A DNA stretch of 64,000 nt from Cellulomonas cellasea (GTDB lineage: Bacteria; Actinomycetota; Actinomycetes; Actinomycetales; Cellulomonadaceae), in assembly GCF_006538745.1 (NCBI RefSeq), contig NZ_BJLR01000009.1:186001-250000 (forward strand). The letters are read 5' to 3'. The position numbers and the translations under genes were made by a program. Of the stretch, positions 26,019-35,531 are shown one piece after another (the first letter of the stretch is position 1; each line of letters opens with the position of its first letter). Under the pieces are notes generated by a model. That model searched no databases. It was not told where the DNA came from and saw only the letters and a list, made by a program, of their open reading frames with translations.

Positions 26019-29000
26019 GTGAGCACCCCGCTGTCCTCGGCCGCGCGCACCCTCCGGGCCGGTGACCGCACCCCGACGCCCCGGACCCTCGTCGACGTCT
26101 TCGCGAGCACCGTCTCGCGCTTCCCCGACGCCCCCGCGATCGACGACGGCGACGAGGTGCTGACGTACCGGGCGCTCGCGCGGGCCGTCGAGGTGCGGGC
26201 GGCCCGGCTCGCCGCCGTCGGGGTCCGGCGCGGCGACCGGGTGGGCGTGCGCGCGGCGTCGGGCACGGTCGGGCTGTACGTGTCGGTGCTCGCGGTGCTG
26301 CACGCCGGGGCGGCGTACGTCCCGGTCGACGCGGACGACCCCGACGAGCGCGCGCACCGCGTGTTCACGGACGCGGGCGTCGTCGCGGTGCTCGGCGACG
26401 GCGCCGAGCCGCTGCGGGCCGACGGCACCCCGGCGCCGCGCGTGGGGGCCCGGCACGCGGAGGTGCCGACGCTCGACGACGGCGCGTGGGTCATCTTCAC
26501 GTCCGGCTCGACGGGCCGGCCCAAGGGCGTCGCGGTGAGCCACCGGAGCGCGGCGGCGTTCGTCGACGCGGAGGCCCGGCTGTTCCTGCGGGACGCGCCG
26601 ATCGGCCCGGGCGACCGGGTGCTCGCGGGCCTGTCGGTCGCGTTCGACGCGTCGTGCGAGGAGATGTGGCTCGCGTGGCGGCACGGGGCGACGCTCGTGC
26701 CCGCGCCGCGTGCGCTCGTGCGGACCGGCAGCGAGCTCGGTCCGTGGCTCGTCGACCGGGACATCACGGTGGTCTCGACCGTGCCGACGCTCGCGGGGCT
26801 GTGGCCGGTCGACGCGCTCGCGGCGGTGCGCCTGCTGATCTTCGGCGGCGAGGCCGTGCCGCCCGAGCTCGCGACGCGGCTGTGGGCGCCCGGCCGGGAG
26901 CTGTGGAACACGTACGGCCCGACGGAGGCGACGGTCGTGGCGTGCGCCGCGCTGCTGCTGCCCGACGAGCCGGTGCGGATCGGGCTGCCGCTCGACGGCT
27001 GGGACCTCGCCGTCGTCGACGCCGAGGGGCGCGAGGTGCCGGAGGGCGGCACCGGGGAGCTGCTCATCGGCGGCGTCGGCGTCGCGCGGTACCTCGACCC
27101 GGAGCTCGACGCGGTGCGGTTCGGCCCGCACGAGGGCCTCGGCTGGGACCGGGCCTACCGGACCGGCGACCTCGTCGTCGCGGACCCCGAGGGGCTGCTG
27201 TTCGTGGGGCGGGCCGACGACCAGGTCAAGGTCAACGGCCACCGCATCGAGCTCGCCGAGGTCGACACCGCGCTGCAGGCGCTGCCCGGCGTCGCGGGCG
27301 CCGCGGCGGCCGTCCGGCGCTCGACGGCGGGCGGCACCGTGCTCGTCGGCTACCTCGCGCCCCGCGACGGCGAGCGGCTCGACCTGCACGACCTGCTGCG
27401 CCGCCTGCGCGAGACGCTGCCGGGCTCGATGGTCCCGCTGCTCGCGGTCGTCGAGCACATCCCCACGCGCACGTCCGGCAAGGTCGACCGCGACGCGCTG
27501 CCCTGGCCGCTCGCGGACGCCGGGGACGACGACGCCGCGCCGCTCGAGGGCCTCGCGGGGTGGGTCGGCGAGCAGTGGGCCGCCGTGGTCGGCGTGCGCC
27601 CGCAGCACGAGGACGACGACTTCTTCGCCCACGGCGGCAGCTCGCTCACCGCGGCGCAGCTCGTGTCCGCGCTGCGCGCGCGCTACCCGGAGATCACCGT
27701 CGCGGAGGTCTACGACCACCCGAGCGTCGGCGGGCTCGCGGAGCACCTCGCCGCGACCTGGCCGTCGGACGACGACGGCGCCGGGGCGTCGGGCGCCGCG
27801 GCCCCCGCCCGGACGCGCGCCGTCGCCCCCGTGCCCGTCGCGAGCCAGGTGGTCCAGCTCCTCGCGCTGCTGCCGCTGCGGGGGCTCGTCGCGCTCCGCT
27901 GGCTCACGGTCGTCGCCGCGGTCGGGACGGTGCTGCACACGGTGTGGGGCGTCGCGTGGGCGCTCGCGGTGCCGTGGTGGTGGCTCGCCGCGGGCTGGCT
28001 GCTCACGGTGAGCCCGCTCGGGCGGCTCGGGGTGTGCGCGCTCGGCGCGCGGCTGCTGCTCGCGGGCGTGCGCCCGGGCTCCTACCCGCGCGGCGGTCAC
28101 GTGCACCTGCGGCTGTGGGCGGCCGAGCGGCTCGTCGACGGCTTCGGCGCCGTGACGCCCGCGAGCGCCCCCTGGATCTCGCTCTACGCCCGCGCGCTCG
28201 GCGCGGAGGTCGGCCGCGACGTCGACCTGCACTCCGTGCCGCCGGTCACGGGCTTCCTGAGCCTCGGCCACGGCTGCGCGATCGAGCCCGAGGTCGACCT
28301 GTCCGGCCACTGGGTCGACGGCGACGTGCTGCACGTCGGGCGCATCCGCGTCGGACCCGGCGCAACGGTCGGGGCGCGCAGCGTCCTGCTCCCCGGCTCC
28401 CGCGTCCGCGGCGGGACCGACGTCGCCGCGGGCTCCGCGGTGCACGGCACGACGGGGTCCGACGAGTTCTGGTCCGGCTCGCCCGCGGTCCGCCAGCACG
28501 AGGCCCGCCACCCGTGGCCGACGACCCGGCCCCCGGCGTCGCGCACCGGCTGGACCGCGGTCTTCGGCGTCACGGGGGCGGCCGTCAGCGCGCTGCCGTC
28601 GCTCGCCGCGCTGCCCGCGCTCGCGGTCCTCGGCACCGCGCTGGCCCCGACGCCGTCGCTCGCGGCCGCCGTCGGCCCCGCGCTCGCGTGGACGCTCGTC
28701 GCCGTCCCGCTCGCCTACCTGACCTACGCCCTCCTGGTGCTCCTCGGCGTCCGCCTGCTGGCCCACGGGCTGCGCGAGGGCTGCCACCCCGTCCGGTCCG
28801 GCGCCGGGGTGCGCGCGTGGGCCGTCTCCCGGCTCATGGACGCGGCCCGCACGGCGCTGTTCCCGCTCTACTCGTCGCTGCTCACCCCGGCGTGGCTGCG
28901 GCTGCTCGGCGCCCGCGTGGGCCGCGAGACCGAGATCTCCACGGTCGTCGGGCTGCCGTCGATGATGCAGGTCAAGGACGGCGCCTTCCTCGCGGACGAC

Positions 29001-29945
29001 ACGATGGTCGCGCCCTACGAGCTCGGCGGCGGCTGGCTGCGCGTCGCGACCGCGAAGGTCGGCCGGCGCGCGTTCCTCGGCAACTCCGGCATGACGGCGC
29101 CCGGCCGCACCGTGCCCAAGAACGGGCTCGTCGCGGTCCTCTCGGCGACGCCGAGCCGCACGCGCGCCGGGTCGAGCTACCTCGGCAGCCCGCCGGTGCT
29201 GCTCGCCCGCGCGGCCGCGGTCGACGACGGCGAGCGCACCTACACGTCCACCCCGGCGCTGCGCCGGGCGCGGGGCGCGGTCGAGGCGTGCCGCGTCGTC
29301 CCGCTGCTCGTCCTCGGGCTGCTGTGGGTCGGCGCCGGGCTCGCGTTCCAGGCGCTCGCCGTGGCCGGGGGCTGGGTGCTCGCCGCGGCGTCGGGCGGCC
29401 TCGTGCTGCTCGCCGTCGGGGTGCTCGGGGCCGCCGTCGCGGTCGCAGCGAAGTGGGCGCTCGCCGGGCGGTTCCGCGACGCCGAGCACCCGCTGTGGAG
29501 CGCACCGGTGTGGCGCGGCGAGCTCGCGGACACCTTCACGGAGGTCGTCGCCGCGCCGCTGCTCGCCAACCCCGTCACCGGTAGTGTCGCGCTGGTGTGG
29601 TGGCTGAGGAGCATGGGCGCGCGCATCGGGCGCGGCGTCTGGTGCGAGACCTACTGGCTGCCCGAGGCCGACCTGGTCCGGCTCGGCGACGGCGCGAGCG
29701 TCGGCCCCGGCTGCGTCGTTCAGACCCACCTCTTCCACGACCGGGTCATGAGCCTCGACACCGTGACGTTGCGCGACGGCGCGACGCTCGGCCCGCACGG
29801 CGTCGTCCTGCCCGCGGCGCTGCTCGACGCGGGCGCGACCGTCGGCCCCGCGTCGCTCGTGCTGCGCGGCGAGACCGTCCCGGCCGGCTCGCGCTGGGTC
29901 GGCAACCCGATCGGGCCGTGGCGCGCGCCCGTCGGGGCCTCGTGA
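26019..29945 (+). CDS. Pls-type homopoly(amino acid) synthetase, NRPS-like (predicted lysine)
   Basis: A 1308-residue membrane enzyme starting at the GTG at 26019 (AGGAG upstream), close to the ~1320 residues of epsilon-poly-lysine synthetase. Order: adenylation domain (~25-510; FTSGSTGRPKG, NTYGPTEA, YRTGDL, RTSGKVDR), carrier domain (HGGSSL, Ser542), then three transmembrane pairs alternating with three left-handed-helix acyltransferase-like domains (~720-830, 960-1080, 1190-1300). The pocket residues I read by alignment to GrsA are D-A-E-S-I-G-T-V-V-K, a lysine-type code. There is no normal condensation or thioesterase domain, as in Pls/PosA enzymes that polymerise one amino acid. The stop overlaps the M1 peptidase start. 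The product (poly-lysine or a short oligomer) is inferred. Confidence 0.85.
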   Translation: MSTPLSSAARTLRAGDRTPTPRTLVDVFASTVSRFPDAPAIDDGDEVLTYRALARAVEVRAARLAAVGVRRGDRVGVRAASGTVGLYVSVLAVLHAGAAYVPVDADDPDERAHRVFTDAGVVAVLGDGAEPLRADGTPAPRVGARHAEVPTLDDGAWVIFTSGSTGRPKGVAVSHRSAAAFVDAEARLFLRDAPIGPGDRVLAGLSVAFDASCEEMWLAWRHGATLVPAPRALVRTGSELGPWLVDRDITVVSTVPTLAGLWPVDALAAVRLLIFGGEAVPPELATRLWAPGRELWNTYGPTEATVVACAALLLPDEPVRIGLPLDGWDLAVVDAEGREVPEGGTGELLIGGVGVARYLDPELDAVRFGPHEGLGWDRAYRTGDLVVADPEGLLFVGRADDQVKVNGHRIELAEVDTALQALPGVAGAAAAVRRSTAGGTVLVGYLAPRDGERLDLHDLLRRLRETLPGSMVPLLAVVEHIPTRTSGKVDRDALPWPLADAGDDDAAPLEGLAGWVGEQWAAVVGVRPQHEDDDFFAHGGSSLTAAQLVSALRARYPEITVAEVYDHPSVGGLAEHLAATWPSDDDGAGASGAAAPARTRAVAPVPVASQVVQLLALLPLRGLVALRWLTVVAAVGTVLHTVWGVAWALAVPWWWLAAGWLLTVSPLGRLGVCALGARLLLAGVRPGSYPRGGHVHLRLWAAERLVDGFGAVTPASAPWISLYARALGAEVGRDVDLHSVPPVTGFLSLGHGCAIEPEVDLSGHWVDGDVLHVGRIRVGPGATVGARSVLLPGSRVRGGTDVAAGSAVHGTTGSDEFWSGSPAVRQHEARHPWPTTRPPASRTGWTAVFGVTGAAVSALPSLAALPALAVLGTALAPTPSLAAAVGPALAWTLVAVPLAYLTYALLVLLGVRLLAHGLREGCHPVRSGAGVRAWAVSRLMDAARTALFPLYSSLLTPAWLRLLGARVGRETEISTVVGLPSMMQVKDGAFLADDTMVAPYELGGGWLRVATAKVGRRAFLGNSGMTAPGRTVPKNGLVAVLSATPSRTRAGSSYLGSPPVLLARAAAVDDGERTYTSTPALRRARGAVEACRVVPLLVLGLLWVGAGLAFQALAVAGGWVLAAASGGLVLLAVGVLGAAVAVAAKWALAGRFRDAEHPLWSAPVWRGELADTFTEVVAAPLLANPVTGSVALVWWLRSMGARIGRGVWCETYWLPEADLVRLGDGASVGPGCVVQTHLFHDRVMSLDTVTLRDGATLGPHGVVLPAALLDAGATVGPASLVLRGETVPAGSRWVGNPIGPWRAPVGAS

Positions 29946-31378
29946 GGGAGCCGTCCCCGACCGCCGGCGACCCGTACGCCTACGGGCACGGCTCGCGCGC
30001 GTTCAACGTCGAGCACTACGACCTGGAGCTCGACTACCGGGTGCGCACCAACCGGCTCGCTGGGGTGGCCCGGCTGCGGGTCCGCGCGATCGAGCCACTG
30101 CACGAGCTCGCGCTCGACCTCGGGCCGCTCGTCGTCCAGCAGGTCACCGTCGCGGGTGCCCCGCCCGCCCGGCACCGGCACCGCGCCGGCCGGCTCGTCG
30201 TGCGCCTCGTCGCGGAGGTCCCGGCGGGCACGCAGCTCGACGTGCTGGTCCGGTACGCCGGGACGCCGCGGCCCGTGCGCAGCCCGTGGGGCGAGGTCGG
30301 CTGGGAGGAGCTCGAGGACGGCGTGCTCGTCGCGAGCCAGCCCACCGGCGCGCCGTCGTGGTTCCCGTGCAACGACCGGCCCGACGACAAGGCCACCTAC
30401 CGCACGTCCGTGACGGTCGAGAACCCGTACCGCCCGCACGCGCACGGCACCCTCGTGCGGCGCACGGGGCGGTCCGGGGCGACGACCTGGGTGTTCGAGG
30501 AGAGCCGCCCGACGTCGCCCTACCTCGCGACCGTGCAGATCGGTCGGTACTCGGTCGTGGAGCTCGCCTCCGACCCCGTGCCGCAGCAGGCCCTCGTCCC
30601 GCCCCGCCTCGCGGCCGCCGCGCGGACCCGGCTCGCGCACCACGGCGACATCATGCGGCTGTTCACCCGGCTCTTCGGGCCCTACCCGTTCGCGACGTAC
30701 ACGCTCGTGGTGACCGACGACGCGCTCGAGATCCCCGTCGAGGCGCAGGGCATGTCGGTGTTCGGCTCGAACCACCTCGGCGGCCTCGGCGGCGACCCGG
30801 CGGCCGGCGACGAGGGCCGGCGCCTCGTGCCGCACGAGCTCGCGCACCAGTGGTTCGGGAACGCGGTGTCCGTCGCCGGGTGGCGGCACATCTGGCTCAA
30901 CGAGGGCTTCGCCTGCTACGCCGAGTGGCTGTGGTCGCACGAGTCCGGCGGCCCCACCGCGGACACCCTCGCGCGCCGCCACCACGCCCGGCTCGCGGCG
31001 CTCCCCCAGGACCTCGTGCTGGCCGACCCCGGGCCCGCGACGATCTTCGACGACCGCGTCTACAAGCGCGGGGCCCTCACGCTGCACGCGCTGCGGCTCG
31101 TGCTGGGCGACGCCGCGTTCTGGGGCCTCGTCCGCGGCTGGACCGCCCGGCACGCCGGCGGCAGCGCGAGCACCGACGACTTCCGCGCCGCCGCCGCCGA
31201 GCACGCCCGGCGGTCGGGAGGCGACGCGCTCGTGGCCCGCGTCGACGGGCTGCTCGCGGACTGGCTCGACGCGGGCCGTCTGCCGGACCTCCCGCCGCCG
31301 GCACCCGTGCCCGTGGTCTCGGTGACGCAGCGGCTCGGCCAGCTCCTCCGGCCGTCGCGGGGCGACGCACCGTCCTGA
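29942..31378 (+). CDS. M1-family zinc aminopeptidase
   Basis: A 478-residue peptidase starting at a GTG inside the synthetase stop (GTGA). The N-terminal beta domain carries FNVEHYDLELDYRV and WFPCNDRPDDKATY. The catalytic domain has HELAHQWFG (His298, Glu299, His302) and the third zinc ligand Glu321 in LNEGFACYAEW. The usual GAMEN substrate motif is replaced by VEAQGMSVFG, as in other actinobacterial members. It lacks the C-terminal helical domain, so it is a short M1 enzyme. Coupling to a Pls-type synthetase suggests it trims or degrades the polymer; M1-like poly-lysine-degrading enzymes are known in producers. Confidence 0.9.
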   Translation: MREPSPTAGDPYAYGHGSRAFNVEHYDLELDYRVRTNRLAGVARLRVRAIEPLHELALDLGPLVVQQVTVAGAPPARHRHRAGRLVVRLVAEVPAGTQLDVLVRYAGTPRPVRSPWGEVGWEELEDGVLVASQPTGAPSWFPCNDRPDDKATYRTSVTVENPYRPHAHGTLVRRTGRSGATTWVFEESRPTSPYLATVQIGRYSVVELASDPVPQQALVPPRLAAAARTRLAHHGDIMRLFTRLFGPYPFATYTLVVTDDALEIPVEAQGMSVFGSNHLGGLGGDPAAGDEGRRLVPHELAHQWFGNAVSVAGWRHIWLNEGFACYAEWLWSHESGGPTADTLARRHHARLAALPQDLVLADPGPATIFDDRVYKRGALTLHALRLVLGDAAFWGLVRGWTARHAGGSASTDDFRAAAAEHARRSGGDALVARVDGLLADWLDAGRLPDLPPPAPVPVVSVTQRLGQLLRPSRGDAPS

Positions 31379-31569
31379 CGCCGGACGGCGGGGTCGGACG
31401 GCGGACGCCGGACGCCACGTCCGCGGCGGTCCCCGGTCGCGGCCCACCGGACCCGGTGCGAGCATCGAGGCGACGGGTGGCTCGGCACCGGGCACGCGTC
31501 CCGCACACCACCACCGCACGTCCGCGCCGCGCACCCCCGCGCGGCTCCCCCACGCCCGGAGGCGCACGC

Positions 31570-32574
31570 ATGGCACGAGGCACCGACAGCAGCAGGGTCG
31601 TCGTCGTCATCGGCGCGTCGAGCGGCATCGGCCGGGCGACCGCGCAGGCGCTCGCCCGGCGCGGGGACACCCTGGTGCTCGCGTCGCGGTCCGCCGACGC
31701 GCTCGCGGAGGTCGAGCGCGAGTGCCTCGCCGCCGCGCCGGGCTCCCGCAAGCGCCCCCACGAGGCCGACGCCGGCGGGTCCCCGGTGCTCGTCGTCCCC
31801 ACCGACGTGAGCGTTCGCGCGTCCGTGGAGACCCTCTTCGAGCGCGCGGTCGCACGCTACGGGCGGGTCGACGCCGTCGTGCACGCGCCCGCCGTCGTCG
31901 GGTACGGGCGCTTCGAGGAGATCCCCGCGGAGGTGTTCGACCAGGTCATCGCGGTGAACCTCACCGGCACGGCCAACGTCGCGCGGGTCGCGCTGCAGCT
32001 CTTCCGCGAGGCGGGCGGCGGCCACCTGCTGCTCGTCGGCTCGCTGCTCGGCAAGATCGCGACGCCGTGGATGAGCCCGTACGTCACGAGCAAGTGGGCG
32101 GTGCACGGGCTCGCGCGCACGCTGCAGGTCGAGGCGCGCGAGCTCCCGGGGGTCGAGGTCTCGCTCGTCAGCCCCGGCGGCGTCGACACCCCGATCTACG
32201 CGCAGGCCGCGAACTACGTGAGCCGCGAGGGGCGTCCGCCGCCGCCCGTGGACCGCCCCGAGACCCTCGCCCGGGCCATCGTGAAGACGCTCGACAAGCC
32301 CGCGCGCGAGCGCTCGGTCGGGCTCGCGAACGCGACGTGGACCGCCGGGTTCCGGCTCCTGCCCGCGGTGTACGACGTGCTCGTCGGGCCGGGGATGTCC
32401 CGCCTGGGGCTGTCGACCCGGTCCCGTGAGCCGCACGCCGGCAACGTCTTCGCGCCGCTGCCCGACGGCGAGGCCGTCACCGGGAAGTGGGGCCGGCACT
32501 GGCTGCGCGGGGTCGGGCTCGTCGCCGTCGCTGCGGGGGCTGTGGGCGTCCGGCAGGTGCTCGCCCGGCGCTGA
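31570..32574 (+). CDS. SDR-family oxidoreductase with C-terminal extension
   Basis: A 334-residue short-chain dehydrogenase. The Rossmann start VVVIGASSGIGRATAQALARRGD binds NAD(P); DVSVRASVETLFE and VVHAPAVVGYG follow (the usual NNAG is replaced). Active-site residues are Ser in LLVGSLLG and YVTSKWAVHG (Tyr-x-x-x-Lys). Beyond ~residue 255 there is an extension ending in a hydrophobic helix (GVGLVAVAAGAVGVRQVLARR), so it may attach to the membrane. It follows the M1 gene by 191 bases; the substrate is unknown. Confidence 0.87.
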   Translation: MARGTDSSRVVVVIGASSGIGRATAQALARRGDTLVLASRSADALAEVERECLAAAPGSRKRPHEADAGGSPVLVVPTDVSVRASVETLFERAVARYGRVDAVVHAPAVVGYGRFEEIPAEVFDQVIAVNLTGTANVARVALQLFREAGGGHLLLVGSLLGKIATPWMSPYVTSKWAVHGLARTLQVEARELPGVEVSLVSPGGVDTPIYAQAANYVSREGRPPPPVDRPETLARAIVKTLDKPARERSVGLANATWTAGFRLLPAVYDVLVGPGMSRLGLSTRSREPHAGNVFAPLPDGEAVTGKWGRHWLRGVGLVAVAAGAVGVRQVLARR

Positions 32575-32662
32575 CGGGACGTGGTCGGCGGTGACCGGAC
32601 GCAGGTCCGCGCCGGTCCGCACCGAGCCGGGCCACGTGTGCCGGCCCGCCGACCTGCCCGGC

Positions 32663-32959
32663 TCAGCCCGCGACGGCGTCGACGAGCGCCAGCGCCGCGA
32701 GCGCCAGCAGCACCACGAGGACCAGGATCGCCAGCGCGCGCCGCACCCACGGGAAGCGCCCGCCGATCACGTACGCGCCGACCGCCGCTGCCATGAGGTA
32801 CGCGAACGCCGGACCCCAGAAGTACAGGAACGCGTACTCCCCGACGCGCGCGAGCCCGGGCTCGTCGCGGTGCACGACCGCGCTGGACACCGCGGACGCC
32901 ACGAGCAGGAGCCACGTCGCGCCGAGCCCGCCGGAGAAGAGGCGCCAGCCGGTGCGCAT
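32663..32959 (-). CDS. Small membrane protein, three transmembrane segments
   Basis: The ATG at 32959 gives 98 residues with three hydrophobic helices: LGATWLLLVASAVSSAVV, AFLYFWGPAFAYLMAAAVGAYVI and ALAILVLVVLLALAALALV. A GTG at 33049 would add 30 residues of Pro/Ala-rich sequence (PADPGAGEPAPSSATL). There is no clear ribosome-binding site for either start. Family not recognised; probably in the cytoplasmic membrane. It is divergent from the acetyltransferase gene. Confidence 0.6.
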   Translation of the reverse strand: MRTGWRLFSGGLGATWLLLVASAVSSAVVHRDEPGLARVGEYAFLYFWGPAFAYLMAAAVGAYVIGGRFPWVRRALAILVLVVLLALAALALVDAVAG

Positions 32960-33178
32960 GCGCCGACGCGCGGGAGCCACGACGAGGGTGGCCGACGACG
33001 GAGCCGGCTCCCCCGCTCCGGGGTCGGCCGGCTGGGGGGTGCGGGGCACGCCCCGAGTGTCGTGGGCGCCGACCCGGTCGCGGCAGGACCGCTCGGGTGA
33101 GCGGGTGCGGGACGCCCGGGGCGTGACCGGCGCGACCCGACGCGTCGAGGCGCGTCGTCGCCCCTCTACGCTCACCGG

Positions 33179-33685
33179 ATGACGCCTGAGGTTGCCGTCC
33201 GACGTGCCGTGGTCGCGGACACCCCGCACATGGCTCGCGTGCACGTCGACTCCTGGCGTCAGACCTACCGTGGCCTGATGTCGGACTCCGTCCTGGACGA
33301 CCCGGAGCTCCTCCCCGCGCGCGAACGCTTCTGGACCGGCGTCCTCACCGACGAGCGCCACAGCAGCAACCGGGTCGCCGTGGCGGAGGTCGACGGTGCC
33401 GTGATCGGCATCGCGATGTCCGGCCCGAGCCAGGACCCGGACGCCACCTGGGGCTGGCAGCTGTTCCTGCTCTACGTCGATGCCGCTCATCACGGCTCAG
33501 GCGCAGGAGCCGCCCTTCTGAACACCGTCCTGCACGCGCACGAGGCGGCGGCCGTGTGGGTCGCGGACCCCAACCCGCGCGCACAGGCCTTCTACGGCAA
33601 GCACGGCTTCACGCCCGACGGACACAGCAAGGCGGGGCCCGACGTGCGGGAGCGGCGGTTCGTGCGCGGCCCCGGAACCGCCTGA
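33179..33685 (+). CDS. GNAT-family N-acetyltransferase
   Basis: A 168-residue acetyltransferase: start VAVRRAVVADTPHMARVHVDSWRQTYRG-like region (the typical GNAT N-terminus ending in W..TY.G), FLLYVDAAHHGSGAGAALL (acetyl-CoA binding loop) and WVADPNPRAQAFYGKHGF. The domain is complete. Substrate unknown; related proteins modify small amines or proteins. A TACGCT box at 33167-33172 lies 6 bases before the ATG, so the mRNA is probably leaderless. Confidence 0.88.
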   Translation: MTPEVAVRRAVVADTPHMARVHVDSWRQTYRGLMSDSVLDDPELLPARERFWTGVLTDERHSSNRVAVAEVDGAVIGIAMSGPSQDPDATWGWQLFLLYVDAAHHGSGAGAALLNTVLHAHEAAAVWVADPNPRAQAFYGKHGFTPDGHSKAGPDVRERRFVRGPGTA

Positions 33686-33755
33686 CCCGGCTCACCCACC
33701 GCCGCTCGCTCGCTCCCGGTCGGCGTGCGGGCCCGGCGCACGGGCGGCCCGGCCG

Positions 33756-35354
33756 TCAACGCTCGTGCAGCACGCGCGCCCACACCGTGCGCGTCAGCAG
33801 CCGCCGCACCTTCCCGGTCCGGCTCGCCGCCCCGAGCGCCGCACGCGCCGCGTTCCAGCCCGGCGCACCGTGCACGCCGCCGCCGGGGTGCGCCGAGGCG
33901 CTCGCGAGGAAGAGCCCGTCGACGGGCGTCTCGGGGCGCCCGAGCCCGGGGGTCGGGCGGAAGAAGAGCTGCTGGTGCACGGCCGACGTCCCGCCGTTGA
34001 CCGCGCCGCCGACGAGGTTCTCGTTCGCGGCCTCCAGGTCGGCCGGGGACTGCACGTGCCGGGCGAGCACCGCGTCCCGGAACCCGGGCGCGACCCGCTC
34101 GACGGCGGCCTCGACGCGCTCGACCTCCGCGGCGACCTCGTCGGGCGTCCACCGCACGCCGTGCGGCACGTGCGTGTACGCCCACGCGGACTCGGTGCCG
34201 GCCGGGGAGCGCGTCGGGTCCGACGTGGTCATCTGCCCGAACAGCAGGAACGGCCGCTCCGGGATGCGCCCGGTCGACAGGTCCGCAGCCATGTCGACGA
34301 ACCCGTCGGAGTCGACCCCGAGGTGCACCGTGCCGGCGCCGTGCGCACCGGGCGCGGTCCACGGGATCGGGCGGTCGACGGCCCAGTTGACCTTGAACGT
34401 CGGGTGGTCCCACTGGAAGCGGTCGAGGTCGCGCCGCATGCGTGGGGGCAGGTGCTGCAGCCCGACGAGGTCCCGGTACAGCGCCGGTGCGGTGACGTCC
34501 GCGACGACGGCGTGCCGGGCGCGGACCACCGAGCCGTCCTGCGTGCGGACCCCGACGGCGCGGCCGCCCGACACGTCGATGCTCGCGACCCGCTCACCGG
34601 TCTCGATGTGGCCGCCGCCCGCGACGACCCGCGCCGCGAGCGCGTCCGCGAGCGCCCCCGCACCGCCCTCGGGCACGGGGAAGCCGACGTCCTGGCCGAG
34701 CATCGCGAGCAGGTACCCGAACACCCCGCTCCCCGCGGCGTCCGGCGGCACGTCGGAGTGCATCGCGTTGCCGGTCAGCAGCAGACGCCCGCCCTCGCCG
34801 CGGAAGTGCTCGGACCCGAGCCGCCGCACGGGCAGCACCGCGAGCCGGGCGAGGTCGATGCCCCCGGCCACCCCGACCCGGCGCAGCAGCCGTGCGACCG
34901 AGACCACCGGCGGGAACGGCGTGAACAGCGCGTCGAGCAGCGGGTCCCGGATCGTGCGCCAGGACTCGACCATCCGCAGCCAGGCGTCGCCGTCCCCGGG
35001 CGCGAACTCCTCGAGGCCCGCCGCGGTGTCCTGCGCGCCGTGGCGGAGCACCGCCGCGCGGCCGTCGTCCAGCGCGTGCGCGAGCACGTCGGGCGCCTTG
35101 ACCCAGCGCAGCCCGTGGTCCTCGAGGTGCAGGCCGCGGATGAGCGGCGAGCCCGCCGCGAGCGGGTAGAAGGCGCTGAACAGGTCGGTCCGGAACCCGG
35201 GCGCCGTGACCTCCGCGGTCCGCACCGCGCCGCCGACGGAGTCCTGCGCCTCGAGCACGAGCACGTCCCACCCCGCGTCGACCAGGGCGTTCGCGGCGAC
35301 GAGCCCGTTGGGCCCGGCCCCGATGACGACGGCGTCCACCGTGCGTGCGATCAC
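33756..35354 (-). CDS. Phytoene-desaturase-like FAD-dependent oxidoreductase
   Basis: A 532-residue flavoprotein starting at the GTG at 35354 (GGAGGA just upstream). The FAD-binding fold is DAVVIGAGPNGLVAANALVDAGWDVLVLEA with GGAVRTAEVTAPGF; the C-terminal FAD motif is GLFLASASAHPGGGVHGAPGWNAARAAL. This is the CrtI/NAD(P)-amine-oxidase superfamily. No other carotenoid gene is nearby, so a carotenoid role is doubtful; many actinobacterial members have unknown substrates. It is convergent with the acetyltransferase and divergent from the DUF4240 gene. Confidence 0.88.
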   Translation of the reverse strand: MIARTVDAVVIGAGPNGLVAANALVDAGWDVLVLEAQDSVGGAVRTAEVTAPGFRTDLFSAFYPLAAGSPLIRGLHLEDHGLRWVKAPDVLAHALDDGRAAVLRHGAQDTAAGLEEFAPGDGDAWLRMVESWRTIRDPLLDALFTPFPPVVSVARLLRRVGVAGGIDLARLAVLPVRRLGSEHFRGEGGRLLLTGNAMHSDVPPDAAGSGVFGYLLAMLGQDVGFPVPEGGAGALADALAARVVAGGGHIETGERVASIDVSGGRAVGVRTQDGSVVRARHAVVADVTAPALYRDLVGLQHLPPRMRRDLDRFQWDHPTFKVNWAVDRPIPWTAPGAHGAGTVHLGVDSDGFVDMAADLSTGRIPERPFLLFGQMTTSDPTRSPAGTESAWAYTHVPHGVRWTPDEVAAEVERVEAAVERVAPGFRDAVLARHVQSPADLEAANENLVGGAVNGGTSAVHQQLFFRPTPGLGRPETPVDGLFLASASAHPGGGVHGAPGWNAARAALGAASRTGKVRRLLTRTVWARVLHER

Positions 35355-35531
35355 GCGTCCTCCTGGGTGTCGTGGGTGCGTCCACGCTCGCACCCGGCCC
35401 GGGGCGGGGCAACCGGCCGGGCGGTCCGGCGCGGTCGTGGGGACGAGGGGCGTCGCGCGGGTCGCGCGGGGGCGGGCGCGTCGTGCCGGTCGTGCGCGCG
35501 GGTGTCGGCGGGACCTGCCACGATGCGGCGC

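Noticed and set aside
25776-29798. A very long open frame antisense to the Pls-type synthetase
   Set aside because: It is Arg/Gly/Pro-biased with no domain, as expected for the opposite strand of G+C-rich coding DNA; the plus-strand reading has full NRPS motifs.
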